Assembly (NCBI GenBank): GCA_910578255.1 | Contig: CAJTQM010000032.1 | Location: forward strand, 1-16,294 | Length of the DNA stretch: 16,294 bases | Direction: 5' to 3' | Source of the DNA: an uncultured Oscillospiraceae bacterium | Lineage (GTDB): Bacteria > Bacillota > Clostridia > Oscillospirales > Ruminococcaceae | In this document: piece by piece, positions 4,543 to 13,292 of the stretch | Numbering within the stretch: position 1 is the stretch's first letter | How the letters are laid out: every line of letters starts with the position of its first letter | The notes under the pieces: model-generated | The model's database searches: none | The model's input: only the letters and a program-made list of their open reading frames with translations | Told to the model about the DNA's origin: nothing | Position numbers and translations under genes: made by a program

Positions 4543-5724
4543 ATGGAACGGTTAATCAAAAACGCGTTTTTAGTAGAGGAGAGCGGGGCTTTTTTTTCCG
4601 ATGTACTGGTACGGGACGGGAAAATCGCCGCCATCGGGAAAAATCTTTCCGGCGCTGGGGAGGTAATCGACGCCGGCGGCCTTACGCTGCTGCCTGCTTT
4701 TGTGGATCTGCACTGCCATTTTCGCGATCCGGGCTACACCCATAAAGAGGATATAGAATCTGGCTGCCGGGCGGCGGCCAAAGGCGGATACACCGCCGTC
4801 AACCTGATGGCCAACACAAACCCGGTGTGTAGCGATATGGAGACAGTACGGTATGTGCGGCAGAAAGCACAGCAGTTCGGGCTGGTGGACGTACATCAGT
4901 GTGTATCGGTGACGAAAAATTTTGACGGGCGGACCATTGACCACTTAAAGAGCCTGGACGAAACGGTCCGACTGATTTCGGAAGACGGCAAGGGGGTTAT
5001 GTCCAACCTTGTGATGGCCCAGGCCATGGAAATCGCCAGGGAAAAGGGGTTGACCGTTCTTTCCCACGCGGAGGATATGGAACTGTCCCCTATCGATTAC
5101 CGGCTGGCGGAGAATATCGCCACCGTCCAGCATATCCATCTGGCCCAATACCTGGGCGCGCGGCTGCACATGTGCCATGTGTCCACCAAAGAGGCGATGG
5201 AAGAGATCATCCAGGCCAAAAAGGCCGGCGCGCCGGTGACCTGCGAGGTAGCGCCCCATCATCTGTGGTTTTGCGACAGCGATTACCGGGTCAATCCGCC
5301 CATTCGCGCCAAAGAGGACCGGGAATTTTTGATCCGGTCGATTCAAAACGGCTATGTGGACGCCATTGCCACCGATCACGCGCCCCACACCCAAAAGGAC
5401 AAAGAAAACGGCGCACCGGGCATGGTGGGACTGGAAACCGCTTTCGCGGTGTGTTACACTAGACTGGTAAGGGAGCGGGGCCTGCCCCTGACATTGCTGT
5501 CCCGACTGCTGTCCGCCGCACCGGCGCGGATCCTGGGCCTTAACAAAGGGCGGCTTTTGCCGGGGTACGACGCGGATTTTGCGCTGGTGGACGAAAAGCG
5601 GGAATGGAAGGTGCAGGCGGCGGATTTTGCCTCGAAGGGGAAAAATTCCCCCTTTGACGGTATTTGCTTGCAGGGAAAGGTTGTGCAAACAATCAAAGCC
5701 GGGAAGACCACCTGGCAAGAATAA
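4543..5724 (+). CDS. pyrC: Dihydroorotase, class I
   Basis: 393 residues; cyclises N-carbamoyl-aspartate to dihydroorotate in the cytoplasm using zinc. The ATG at 4543 is preceded by an AGGAG about 6 bases away; an in-frame upstream extension overlaps pyrB and lacks family sequence. Metal-binding His57-x-His59 lies in the motif His-Cys-His-Phe-Arg-Asp-Pro-Gly. Further metal or active-site residues are Asp148 (Glu-Asp-Gly), His175, His212 and Asp278 in Thr-Asp-His-Ala-Pro-His. Substrate-binding Arg61 and Asn91 are present. The length and motifs fit the amidohydrolase class I type of Gram-positive bacteria. It starts 29 bases after pyrB. Confidence 0.96.
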   Translation: MERLIKNAFLVEESGAFFSDVLVRDGKIAAIGKNLSGAGEVIDAGGLTLLPAFVDLHCHFRDPGYTHKEDIESGCRAAAKGGYTAVNLMANTNPVCSDMETVRYVRQKAQQFGLVDVHQCVSVTKNFDGRTIDHLKSLDETVRLISEDGKGVMSNLVMAQAMEIAREKGLTVLSHAEDMELSPIDYRLAENIATVQHIHLAQYLGARLHMCHVSTKEAMEEIIQAKKAGAPVTCEVAPHHLWFCDSDYRVNPPIRAKEDREFLIRSIQNGYVDAIATDHAPHTQKDKENGAPGMVGLETAFAVCYTRLVRERGLPLTLLSRLLSAAPARILGLNKGRLLPGYDADFALVDEKREWKVQAADFASKGKNSPFDGICLQGKVVQTIKAGKTTWQE

Positions 5725-5750
5725 AGGAAAAACGGACGGAGGAATCGACA

Positions 5751-6644
5751 ATGATTGTGGACAAGCTGTATGAATCGGTGGCAAAAAAGGGCGTGGTTTG
5801 CGTTGGACTGGACACAGACCTTTCCTACGTGCCGAATTTTCTGCAAAGGGAAGCGGGAAGCGCCGGCGAAGCGGTGTTTTTGTTCAACAAAAAGTTAATC
5901 GACGCGACAGAGGATGTAGCGGGCTGCTATAAGGTGCAGATCGCCTACTATGAATCGCTGGGACTGGAGGGGCTGCAGGCCTATCAGAAAACCCTGGCCT
6001 ATCTGCGGGAAAAGGGCCTTGTTTGTATCGCGGATATTAAGCGGGGTGACATTGCTAAAACCGCCGAAATGTACGCCAAAGGTCACTTTGAAGGGGATTT
6101 TGAGGCGGATTTTGTCACCCTTGCCCCGTATATGGGGATGGACAGCGTCACGCCGTATCTTCCCTATGTCAAGGAGAAGGAAAAGGGGCTGTTTATTCTG
6201 GTGAGAACCTCCAATCCGGGCTCCCGGGACTTTCAGTATCTGGAAACCGAGCGGAAAATGCCTTTGTATGATGTGGTGGGCACGGCGGTGCAGCAGGTGG
6301 GCAAGGACTATCTGGGTCAATGCGGCTTCAGCTCGGTGGGCGCGGTGATCGGCGGCACCACCGGCGAAGAGGCGGAAAGCATCCGCTCGTTACTGGACAG
6401 CACCTTCTTTTTGATCCCCGGATACGGCGCCCAGGGCGGCAAGGCGGAGGACATCGCTAAGTATCTGGTAAACGGCAACGGCGGGGTGGTCAATTCCTCT
6501 CGGGCGGTGCTGTTGGCCTACCGCAAATCCGGCGCGCCGGAGGAAGAGTTCGCCCGGGAGGCCAGAAAAGAGGTCCTTCGCATGAGAAAGGAGATTGAAG
6601 ATGCCTGTGAAGCACTGCGGTCCAGCCGCTGTTCTGGAAAATAA
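5751..6644 (+). CDS. pyrF: Orotidine 5'-phosphate decarboxylase, long (type 2) form
   Basis: 297 residues; catalyses the last step of the pathway, OMP to UMP plus CO2. The ATG at 5751 follows ACGGAGGA at about 7 bases; the in-frame upstream part overlaps pyrC and is not family sequence. Near the N-terminus is Gly-Leu-Asp-Thr-Asp (19-23). The catalytic Asp-Ile-Lys-Arg-Gly-Asp is at 95-100 (D95, K97, D100). Phosphate-binding parts are Val-Ile-Gly-Gly-Thr-Thr (199-204), Ile-Pro-Gly-Tyr-Gly-Ala-Gln-Gly (222-229) and Asn-Ser-Ser-Arg (248-251). The length near 300 and these motifs place it with the longer PyrF subfamily. Its last 44 bases overlap pyrK, so the two are probably translationally coupled. 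Confidence 0.95.
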   Translation: MIVDKLYESVAKKGVVCVGLDTDLSYVPNFLQREAGSAGEAVFLFNKKLIDATEDVAGCYKVQIAYYESLGLEGLQAYQKTLAYLREKGLVCIADIKRGDIAKTAEMYAKGHFEGDFEADFVTLAPYMGMDSVTPYLPYVKEKEKGLFILVRTSNPGSRDFQYLETERKMPLYDVVGTAVQQVGKDYLGQCGFSSVGAVIGGTTGEEAESIRSLLDSTFFLIPGYGAQGGKAEDIAKYLVNGNGGVVNSSRAVLLAYRKSGAPEEEFAREARKEVLRMRKEIEDACEALRSSRCSGK

Positions 6645-7338
6645 GCCGTTGGGAGACGGAATTTTTCGCATGGTTGTCCGCTGGACAAATCCGGTACAGG
6701 CGGGGCAGTTTTTTATGGTGCGCGGCTGGGACCGGTTCCCCCTTCTCTCCCGCCCGATTTCGGTGCATGACGCCGACGGGGAAACGCTCACCTTTTTGTA
6801 CGAGGTGCGCGGAGAAGGGACCCGTCTGTTAAGCGAAAAGCGAGAAGGCGATTCGGTGGAGTTGACCGGCCCGGCGGGAACCGGGTTCCCGGTGGAAAAG
6901 CTGAAGGGGAAAGTCGCGGTGGTTTCCGGCGGCATCGGAATCGCGCCGCTTTTGCTGGCAGTGAAAGGTCTGTCCGGCTGCGAGGTGACCCTTTGCTGCG
7001 GCTTTCGGGACAAAAGCTATGGACTGGAGGAATTTCGGCCTTACGTCAAAGAGATCCGGGTTGCCACAGACAGCGGCCGGGAGGGGAAGAAGGGCTTTGT
7101 CACCGAGCTTTTGAACCCGGCGGACTTCGACGCGGTGATCACCTGCGGGCCGGAGCCGATGATGGAGAAGCTGGCCCGGTCCTGCATGGAAAAGAAGGTC
7201 CCCTGCTATGTGTCGATGGAGCGGCATATGGCCTGCGGAATCGGCGCATGCCTGGGATGCACCCATCACACCGTCCAGGGCGCAAAATGTATCTGCAAGG
7301 ATGGGCCGGTGTTTAAGGGGGAGGACATTTATGCTTAA
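6601..7338 (+). CDS. pyrK: Dihydroorotate dehydrogenase B, electron-transfer subunit
   Basis: 245 residues; the FAD and [2Fe-2S] partner of PyrD that passes electrons from dihydroorotate to NAD+. The start at ATG 6601 is chosen for its AAAGGAG 7 bases upstream, inside the pyrF coding end; a TTG six bases earlier would add two residues. The FAD-binding motif Arg-Pro-Ile-Ser is at 51-54. The nucleotide-binding Gly-Gly-Ile-Gly-Ile-Ala-Pro is at 110-116. The iron-sulfur cysteines are C212, C217, C220 and C232, in Cys-Gly-x-Gly-x-Cys-x-Gly-Cys followed by Cys-Lys-Asp-Gly-Pro-Val-Phe. All four ligands are present. The stop overlaps the pyrD start by 8 bases. Confidence 0.96.
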   Translation: MPVKHCGPAAVLENKPLGDGIFRMVVRWTNPVQAGQFFMVRGWDRFPLLSRPISVHDADGETLTFLYEVRGEGTRLLSEKREGDSVELTGPAGTGFPVEKLKGKVAVVSGGIGIAPLLLAVKGLSGCEVTLCCGFRDKSYGLEEFRPYVKEIRVATDSGREGKKGFVTELLNPADFDAVITCGPEPMMEKLARSCMEKKVPCYVSMERHMACGIGACLGCTHHTVQGAKCICKDGPVFKGEDIYA

Positions 7339-8233
7339 AACGGTTTTAAACGGCGTGACCATGAAAAACCCTGTGATCGCGGCCTCCGGCACCTTTGGCT
7401 TCGGCCGGGAATACGACCAGTATTTCGACATCTCCCGTTTAGGCGGTATCAGTTCCAAAGGGCTGACGCTGGAGGAGCGGTTCGGCAACGAGGGGGAGCG
7501 GGTTTATGAAACGCCCAGCGGCTTAATCAACAGCATCGGATTGCAAAATCCCGGGGTGGAAGCCTTTATCCGGGAGGATCTGCCCTTTCTGCGGGAAAAG
7601 GATACGGCGGTGATCGCCAATCTGGGCGGCAGCACGGTGGAGTCGTATCTGGAGGGAATTGAAAAACTCAACGAAACCGATGTGGATATCATCGAGTTGA
7701 ATATTTCCTGCCCCAACGTAAAGCATGGGGGCATGGCCCTGGGCATCCGCTGCGACATCGCCCACGAGGCGGTAAAAAAGGTGCGGGTGGTCTGCAAAAA
7801 GCCGCTGATGGTCAAGCTTTCCCCCAACGCCCAGGACATTGTGGAGATGGCCCGCTGCTGCGAAGAGGCCGGGGCCGATTCTTTGTCGCTGGTCAACACT
7901 TTTCAGGCCATGGCCATTGACGTTTACAAAAGAAAGCCGGTTTTTCAAAATGTGTTCGCGGGCTTGTCCGGCCCGGCGATTCTGCCCATCGCCCTCCGGA
8001 TGGTCTATCAGGTCTGCGGCGCGGTGAAAATCCCGGTGGTGGGGATGGGCGGTATTTTCAGCTGGCAGGACGCGGCGGCCTTTTTGATGGCAGGCGCCAC
8101 CGCCGTCCAGGTGGGGACGGCCAACTTTATCAAGCCGGATATCTGTCTTGACATCATAGACGGATTGGAACAGTTTTTAAAGGATCAGGGGTGCCGTTCG
8201 GTGAGCGAAATCATCGGCGCGGCCCGGGTGTAA
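7331..8233 (+). CDS. pyrD: Dihydroorotate dehydrogenase B, catalytic subunit
   Basis: 300 residues; FMN enzyme (class 1B) oxidising dihydroorotate to orotate in a heterotetramer with PyrK. The ATG at 7331 lies in the overlap with the pyrK stop, with a GGGGGAGG site 7 bases upstream. The TIM-barrel landmarks are present: Ala-Ser-Gly-Thr-Phe-Gly (18-23), Asn-Ser-Ile-Gly-Leu-Gln-Asn (67-73), the catalytic loop Asn-Ile-Ser-Cys-Pro-Asn with catalytic base C127, Lys-Leu-Ser-Pro-Asn, and the FMN phosphate site Gly-Met-Gly-Gly-Ile. Cys at the catalytic position is typical of class 1 enzymes; membrane-bound class 2 enzymes use Ser. The neighbouring pyrK confirms the 1B type. Confidence 0.96.
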   Translation: MLKTVLNGVTMKNPVIAASGTFGFGREYDQYFDISRLGGISSKGLTLEERFGNEGERVYETPSGLINSIGLQNPGVEAFIREDLPFLREKDTAVIANLGGSTVESYLEGIEKLNETDVDIIELNISCPNVKHGGMALGIRCDIAHEAVKKVRVVCKKPLMVKLSPNAQDIVEMARCCEEAGADSLSLVNTFQAMAIDVYKRKPVFQNVFAGLSGPAILPIALRMVYQVCGAVKIPVVGMGGIFSWQDAAAFLMAGATAVQVGTANFIKPDICLDIIDGLEQFLKDQGCRSVSEIIGAARV

Positions 8234-8282
8234 GCCTTTTTGTATGCTGTATAGAATAGAAAACGAAAAAAGGGAGAGAAAA

Positions 8283-8846
8283 ATGATGTCGATTGAAATT
8301 TTAAAAGAAACCGGTGCTTTGTTAGAGGGGCATTTCCTTTTGTCCTCCGGCCGTCACTCCGACCGCTATGCCCAGAACGCCAAGCTTTTGCAGTATCCGG
8401 ACAAGGCGGCGCAGGTGCTTTCGGTGGTCGCCCAGAAGCTGAAGGATTTAGAGATCGACGTTGTGTGCGGACCGGCAATGGGCGGCATTATTGTGGCCTA
8501 CGAGTTGGGCCGTCAGCTGGGAAAACGGGCGATTTTTACCGAGCGGGAAAACAATGTGATGACCCTGCGCCGGGGCTTTGAAATCAAAAAAGGGGAAAAG
8601 GTCCTGATCACCGAGGACGTGGTCACCACCGGCAAATCTTCGATGGAGACGGCGAAGGTCATCGAGGAATTAGGCGGCCAGGTTGTGGGAATTGCCTGCA
8701 TCGTGGACCGGCGGGTCAACGATATCTTCTGCCCGGTATACTCCGCCATGCAGCTGGAGATTGCTACATACGAGGCGGAGGAATGCCCCTTGTGTAAGGC
8801 GGGCATTCCGCTGGTGAAGCCCGGAAGCCGCAAATTTGACAAATAG
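8283..8846 (+). CDS. pyrE: Orotate phosphoribosyltransferase
   Basis: 187 residues; transfers the phosphoribosyl group of PRPP to orotate, giving OMP. The start is one of two adjacent ATG codons (8283 or 8286) behind AGGGAG. An earlier ATG at 8244 has no ribosome site and adds residues not typical of the family. The PRPP loop Val-Leu-Ile-Thr-Glu-Asp-Val-Val-Thr-Thr-Gly-Lys-Ser is at 107-119. Ser-Ser-Gly-Arg-His-Ser (21-26) and Arg-Gly-Phe (97-99) are in place. The C-terminus carries Cys-Pro-Leu-Cys followed by Lys-Pro-Gly-Ser-Arg-Lys, a feature of Clostridia and Bacilli PyrE. It begins 49 bases after pyrD. Confidence 0.95.
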   Translation: MMSIEILKETGALLEGHFLLSSGRHSDRYAQNAKLLQYPDKAAQVLSVVAQKLKDLEIDVVCGPAMGGIIVAYELGRQLGKRAIFTERENNVMTLRRGFEIKKGEKVLITEDVVTTGKSSMETAKVIEELGGQVVGIACIVDRRVNDIFCPVYSAMQLEIATYEAEECPLCKAGIPLVKPGSRKFDK

Positions 8847-8930
8847 TTTTTGCAGGAAGAGCCTTTTGCAACGAGAAAAAAACGGCGTCCCTTGGTTTTT
8901 TCACTGCGCAAAACAAAGGGAGGCGTACCG

Positions 8931-10055
8931 GTGCGCAGCGGTGGAATGGAGATTGAGATGGAACAGGGAAAAAAAGCGTGGCTGGTCCTGGCCGACGGCT
9001 CTGTATTAGAGGGCTGTTCCTTTGGCGCCCAGGGAACCAGCATAGGAGAAATTGTGTTCACCACCGGTATGACCGGTTATCAGGAGGTGTTGACCGATCC
9101 GTCCTATTACGGGCAGATTGTCACCCAGACCTACCCGCTGATTGGCAATTACGGAATCAATCTGGAGGATATGGAGTCCGCCGCCTCTCATGTCAAGGGC
9201 TATATCGTTCGGGAATGGTGTGAGCAGCCCTCTAATTTCCGGGTGGCGATGGACATTGACCAATACTTAAAAAAGCAGAAGATTATCGCCGTCAGCGGGA
9301 TTGACACCCGGCGGCTGACCAAAAAGCTGCGGGAATACGGCGTGATGAACGGCGCGGTTACCACCGAATATGACCATCTGGACCGGGAGAAGCTGATGGA
9401 GGAGATTCGCTCCTTTGTTATCGCCGACGCGGTTCAGTCGGTGACCTGCCGGCAGATCACCGAGCAAAAATGTGAACAGGGCCGCCATCGGGTGATCCTG
9501 ATGGATTTTGGCTACAAAAGAAATATTGTCCGCTCCTTAAATAAGCGCGGGTGCGATGTAACGGTAGTGCCCTCCTGGACGAAAGCGCAGGAGATTTTGG
9601 CCATGAAGCCCGACGGGATTATGTTGTCCAACGGTCCGGGGGACCCGCAGGAAAATACGGCGGTAATCGGCGAGATCAAAAAACTGTTCGACCAAAACGT
9701 GCCGATTTTCGGTATCTGCCTGGGCCATCAACTGACGGCGCTGGCAAACGGAGCAAAAACGGTGAAACTCAAATATGGTCACCGGGGCGCTAACCAGCCG
9801 GTGCGGGATCTGGCCCACGATCGGACCTACATCACCTCCCAAAACCACGGCTACGCGGTGCAGGGGGATACGCTGGACCCGGCGGTAGGGCAGGTCAGCC
9901 ACGTCAATGCCAACGACGGCACGGTGGAGGGAATCCGGTACAAGACAAGGCCCTGCTTTACGGTGCAGTTTCACCCCGAGGCCAGCGCCGGTCCCCGGGA
10001 CACAGCGTATTTGTTTGACGAGTTTATCGCCATGATGGAAAAGGAGGGGAAGTAG
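8931..10055 (+). CDS. carA: Carbamoyl-phosphate synthase small (glutaminase) subunit
   Basis: 374 residues from GTG 8931; releases ammonia from glutamine for the large subunit. The GTG has an AAAGGGAGG site at 7 bases. ATG 8958, with GGAG at 6 bases, would give a 365-residue protein and is a good alternative, because family similarity begins just after it. The N-terminal domain ends near residue 180. The class I glutamine amidotransferase domain contains Gly-Pro-Gly-Asp-Pro (236-240), the nucleophile C263 in Gly-Ile-Cys-Leu-Gly-His, and catalytic H348 and E350 in Phe-His-Pro-Glu-Ala. The triad is complete. The gap to pyrE is 84 bases with no clear terminator, and carB follows 1 base after the stop. 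Its place here suggests a pyrimidine-dedicated synthase. Confidence 0.95.
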   Translation: MRSGGMEIEMEQGKKAWLVLADGSVLEGCSFGAQGTSIGEIVFTTGMTGYQEVLTDPSYYGQIVTQTYPLIGNYGINLEDMESAASHVKGYIVREWCEQPSNFRVAMDIDQYLKKQKIIAVSGIDTRRLTKKLREYGVMNGAVTTEYDHLDREKLMEEIRSFVIADAVQSVTCRQITEQKCEQGRHRVILMDFGYKRNIVRSLNKRGCDVTVVPSWTKAQEILAMKPDGIMLSNGPGDPQENTAVIGEIKKLFDQNVPIFGICLGHQLTALANGAKTVKLKYGHRGANQPVRDLAHDRTYITSQNHGYAVQGDTLDPAVGQVSHVNANDGTVEGIRYKTRPCFTVQFHPEASAGPRDTAYLFDEFIAMMEKEGK

Positions 10056-10056
10056 G

Positions 10057-13000
10057 ATGCCAAAACGCAGCGACATCAAAAGGGTGCTGGTCATCGGCTC
10101 CGGCCCCATTGTCATCGGACAGGCGGCGGAGTTCGACTACGCGGGGACCCAGGCCTGCCGTGCTTTAAAAGAAGAAGGGCTGGAGGTTATTCTCATCAAT
10201 TCCAACCCGGCTACGATTATGACCGACAAAGCCATGGCGGATAAGATTTACATCGAGCCGCTGGTGCCGGAGGTGGTGAAGAAAATCATCCGGCTGGAAA
10301 AGCCCGATTCGATCCTTCCCACCTTGGGCGGCCAAACCGGGCTGAATCTCGCCATGGAACTGGCGGAGGAGGGCTTTTTTCAAAAGCAGGGGGTCAAGCT
10401 TTTGGGCGCCGATCCCGAGACGATTAAAAAGGCGGAGGACCGGCAGGCGTTTAAGGATACGATGCTTGCCATCGGCGAGCCTTGCATCCCCTCCGAGGTG
10501 GTGGAAAAAATCGAGGACGCGCTGGCTTTTGCCGATAAAATCGGCTATCCGGTGATCGTCCGCCCGGCTTTTACCTTAGGCGGCACCGGCGGCGGCATCG
10601 CCTACGACCGGGAACAGCTGTGCGAAATCGGGGAGAACGGGCTGCGGCTTTCGCCCATTACCCAAGTGCTGATCGAAAAATGTATCGCCGGGTGGAAGGA
10701 AATCGAATACGAGGTGGTCCGGGACAGCAAGGGCAACGTGATCACCGTCTGCAATATGGAAAACATCGACCCGGTGGGGGTGCATACCGGCGACTCGGTG
10801 GTGGTGGCCCCCTCCCAGACATTGACGGACAAGGAATACCAGATGCTGCGGTCTGCGGCGCTTAACATCATAACGGAGTTAAAAATCGAGGGCGGCTGCA
10901 ACGTTCAGTTCGCCCTGTATCCGGACAGCTTTGAGTACGCGGTTATTGAGGTGAATCCCCGGGTGTCCCGCTCCTCGGCGCTGGCCTCTAAGGCCACCGG
11001 CTACCCCATTGCGAAAGTGGCGGCCAAAATCGCCATCGGCTACTGTCTGGACGAAATCCCCAACGCGGTGACCGGAAAAACCTGCGCCTGCTTTGAACCG
11101 GCGCTGGACTACTGCGTGGTCAAGTTCCCCCGCTGGCCCTTTGACAAGTTTGTCTACGCGGACAAGGCTCTGGGTACCCAGATGAAGGCCACCGGCGAAG
11201 TGATGGCCATCGGCCAGAGTTTTGAGTTGGCGATGATGAAGGCGGCCATTTCCATCGAGTTGGGGCTGGAGACACTGACCCTGACGCAGCTGGAGCAGAA
11301 GACCGACGAGGAGATTGTCCAGCTTTTGCACCATACGGACGATCAGCGGATTTTTGTGGTATACGAGGCGCTGAAGCGCCACATCAATTGGGACTTGATC
11401 TTTAAGATCACCAAAATCGACAAATGGTTTTTGGCAAAATTCCAAAAGCTGGCGGATATGGAGTTGCGTCTTGCCGAAGGAGACGACAGCGAAGAAACCT
11501 ACATCGCCGCCAAAAAGCTGGGATTTTTGGATAAGACCATCCGCCGGCTGACCCAAAAAGAGATCCGAAAGCCGATGCTGGCGGGCTATTCGATGGTGGA
11601 TACCTGCGCGGCGGAATTTACGGCGGAAACGCCCTATTTCTACGCCAATTTCGGTGGCGAAAACGAGGCGAAGGCGTATATCGACAGCCGAAACAGCGAC
11701 AAGAAAAAGGTAATTGTTTTCGGCTCCGGTCCCATCCGCATCGGCCAGGGAATCGAGTTTGACTACTGCTGTGTTCACTGCGCCTGGGCGCTGAAGGACC
11801 GGGGAATCGAGGCGGTAATCGCCAACAATAACCCGGAGACGGTTTCCACCGATTTTGATACCGGCGACCGGCTGTATTTTGACCCGCTGAACCCGGAATA
11901 TGTCAAAGCGCTGATTGAAACCGAAAAGCCCTGGGGAGTTGTGGTGCAGTTTGGCGGCCAGACAGCCATTAAGCTGACCAAATTTTTAAAGGATATGAAC
12001 GTGCGGATTTTGGGGACCAGCGCCGACGCCATCGACGAGGCGGAGGACCGGGAGAGGTTTGACGCGCTTTTAGAACGCTGCAAAATCCCGCGGCCGGTAG
12101 GCGAAACGGTGTTCACCGCCGAAGAGGCGCTGGCGGCGGCAGAGCGGATTGGCTATCCGGTGCTGCTGCGCCCATCTTATGTGCTGGGCGGCCAGAATAT
12201 GATCATCGCCTATGGGGAAAAAGACGTGCGGGAATACATGGCCATCATCACCGCCCACGAGTTGGAAAATCCGGTGCTCATCGACAAATATATGATGGGC
12301 ATTGAGGCGGAGGTCGACGCCATCTGCGACGGAGAGGATTACCTGATCCCCGGAATCATGGAGCATATCGAGCGGGCGGGCATCCATTCCGGCGACTCGA
12401 TTTCGGTTTACCCCTCTCAGAATCTTTCGAAGCGGATCAAGGAGACCATTGTGGATTATACCGCCCGGCTGGCCAGAGAACTGAAGATCGTGGGGCTTAT
12501 GAACATCCAGTACGTGATTTACAACGACGAGGTATATATCATTGAGGTCAATCCCCGCTCTTCCCGGACGGTTCCCTATATCAGCAAGGTCACCGGTGTG
12601 CCGATGGTGGATCTGGCCACCCACTGTATGCTAGGCGAAAAGCTGCGGGACATGGGGTATGGAACAGGCTTGTATCCGGAAAGCGATTATGTCTGCGTAA
12701 AGGTGCCGGTATTCAGCTTCCAAAAGCTGCGGGACGTGGACACCCAGCTGGGGCCGGAGATGAAATCCACCGGCGAAGTGCTGGGCGTTGCCAAAACCCT
12801 GCCGGAGGCCATCTATAAAGGACTGGTGGCCGCCGGGTATCAGATGAAGCGGGAAGGCGGCGTGCTTTTGACGGTGCGGGACGCGGACAAGCATGATATT
12901 GTACCCATCGCGGACAAGTTCGCCTCTATGGGCTTTACCCTTTACGCCACCGGCGGTACGGCGCTGCGGTTAAACAAAAATATGATCTCTACCAACGCGG

Positions 13001-13248
13001 TGCGCAAAATGCATGAGCCCCATCCCAACATCGAGGATCTGATCGAAAGCGGTAAGGTGGACTATGTGATCTCCATTTCCCAAAAGGGGCGGGACCCCCA
13101 TCGGGACAGCGTAAAAATCCGTCGCAAGGTGGTGGAGCGGTCCATCCCCTGCATCACCGCTATCGACACGGCGCGGGTGTTGGCCGACTGTCTGTGCCTG
13201 GGCGAAAAGGTGGATGACATCGAAGTGGTCGATATTACAAAGCTTTAA
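10057..13248 (+). CDS. carB: Carbamoyl-phosphate synthase large subunit
   Basis: 1063 residues, the normal length. Makes carbamoyl phosphate from bicarbonate, ammonia and two ATP. The two homologous halves are clear: Gly-Ser-Gly-Pro-Ile-Val-Ile-Gly-Gln near residue 14 and Gly-Ser-Gly-Pro-Ile-Arg-Ile-Gly-Gln near 554, each opening a pre-ATP-grasp plus ATP-grasp module. Glu-Val-Asn-Pro-Arg occurs in both ATP-grasp domains. The C-terminal methylglyoxal-synthase-like domain (about 935-1063), with Tyr-Ala-Thr-Gly-Gly-Thr, is the site where UMP or other effectors bind in this family. AAGGAGG lies upstream of the ATG, inside the carA end. Last pathway gene of the operon. Confidence 0.97.
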   Translation: MPKRSDIKRVLVIGSGPIVIGQAAEFDYAGTQACRALKEEGLEVILINSNPATIMTDKAMADKIYIEPLVPEVVKKIIRLEKPDSILPTLGGQTGLNLAMELAEEGFFQKQGVKLLGADPETIKKAEDRQAFKDTMLAIGEPCIPSEVVEKIEDALAFADKIGYPVIVRPAFTLGGTGGGIAYDREQLCEIGENGLRLSPITQVLIEKCIAGWKEIEYEVVRDSKGNVITVCNMENIDPVGVHTGDSVVVAPSQTLTDKEYQMLRSAALNIITELKIEGGCNVQFALYPDSFEYAVIEVNPRVSRSSALASKATGYPIAKVAAKIAIGYCLDEIPNAVTGKTCACFEPALDYCVVKFPRWPFDKFVYADKALGTQMKATGEVMAIGQSFELAMMKAAISIELGLETLTLTQLEQKTDEEIVQLLHHTDDQRIFVVYEALKRHINWDLIFKITKIDKWFLAKFQKLADMELRLAEGDDSEETYIAAKKLGFLDKTIRRLTQKEIRKPMLAGYSMVDTCAAEFTAETPYFYANFGGENEAKAYIDSRNSDKKKVIVFGSGPIRIGQGIEFDYCCVHCAWALKDRGIEAVIANNNPETVSTDFDTGDRLYFDPLNPEYVKALIETEKPWGVVVQFGGQTAIKLTKFLKDMNVRILGTSADAIDEAEDRERFDALLERCKIPRPVGETVFTAEEALAAAERIGYPVLLRPSYVLGGQNMIIAYGEKDVREYMAIITAHELENPVLIDKYMMGIEAEVDAICDGEDYLIPGIMEHIERAGIHSGDSISVYPSQNLSKRIKETIVDYTARLARELKIVGLMNIQYVIYNDEVYIIEVNPRSSRTVPYISKVTGVPMVDLATHCMLGEKLRDMGYGTGLYPESDYVCVKVPVFSFQKLRDVDTQLGPEMKSTGEVLGVAKTLPEAIYKGLVAAGYQMKREGGVLLTVRDADKHDIVPIADKFASMGFTLYATGGTALRLNKNMISTNAVRKMHEPHPNIEDLIESGKVDYVISISQKGRDPHRDSVKIRRKVVERSIPCITAIDTARVLADCLCLGEKVDDIEVVDITKL

Positions 13249-13278
13249 AGTCCGAAACGCGTTTTTCGCAGGACTTTT
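13247..13278 (+). terminator. Weak hairpin after carB, possible partial terminator
   Basis: AAAGTCC (13247-13253) pairs with GGACTTT (13271-13277), with a possible inner CGAAA/TTTCG extension and a 2-base bulge. Only four T residues follow before A. It overlaps the carB stop. It may end part of the pyr transcripts before the membrane-protein gene, or only be mRNA 3'-end structure. Confidence 0.35.
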
Positions 13279-13292
13279 AGGAGAGGGATGCC

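Noticed and set aside
10879..11778. Minus-strand ORF of 299 codons inside carB, and a similar 279-codon one inside pyrC at 4945-5784
   Set aside because: Typical shadow frames of G+C-rich coding sequence; composition is His/Gln/Arg-rich without a domain, and the plus-strand genes are unambiguous.
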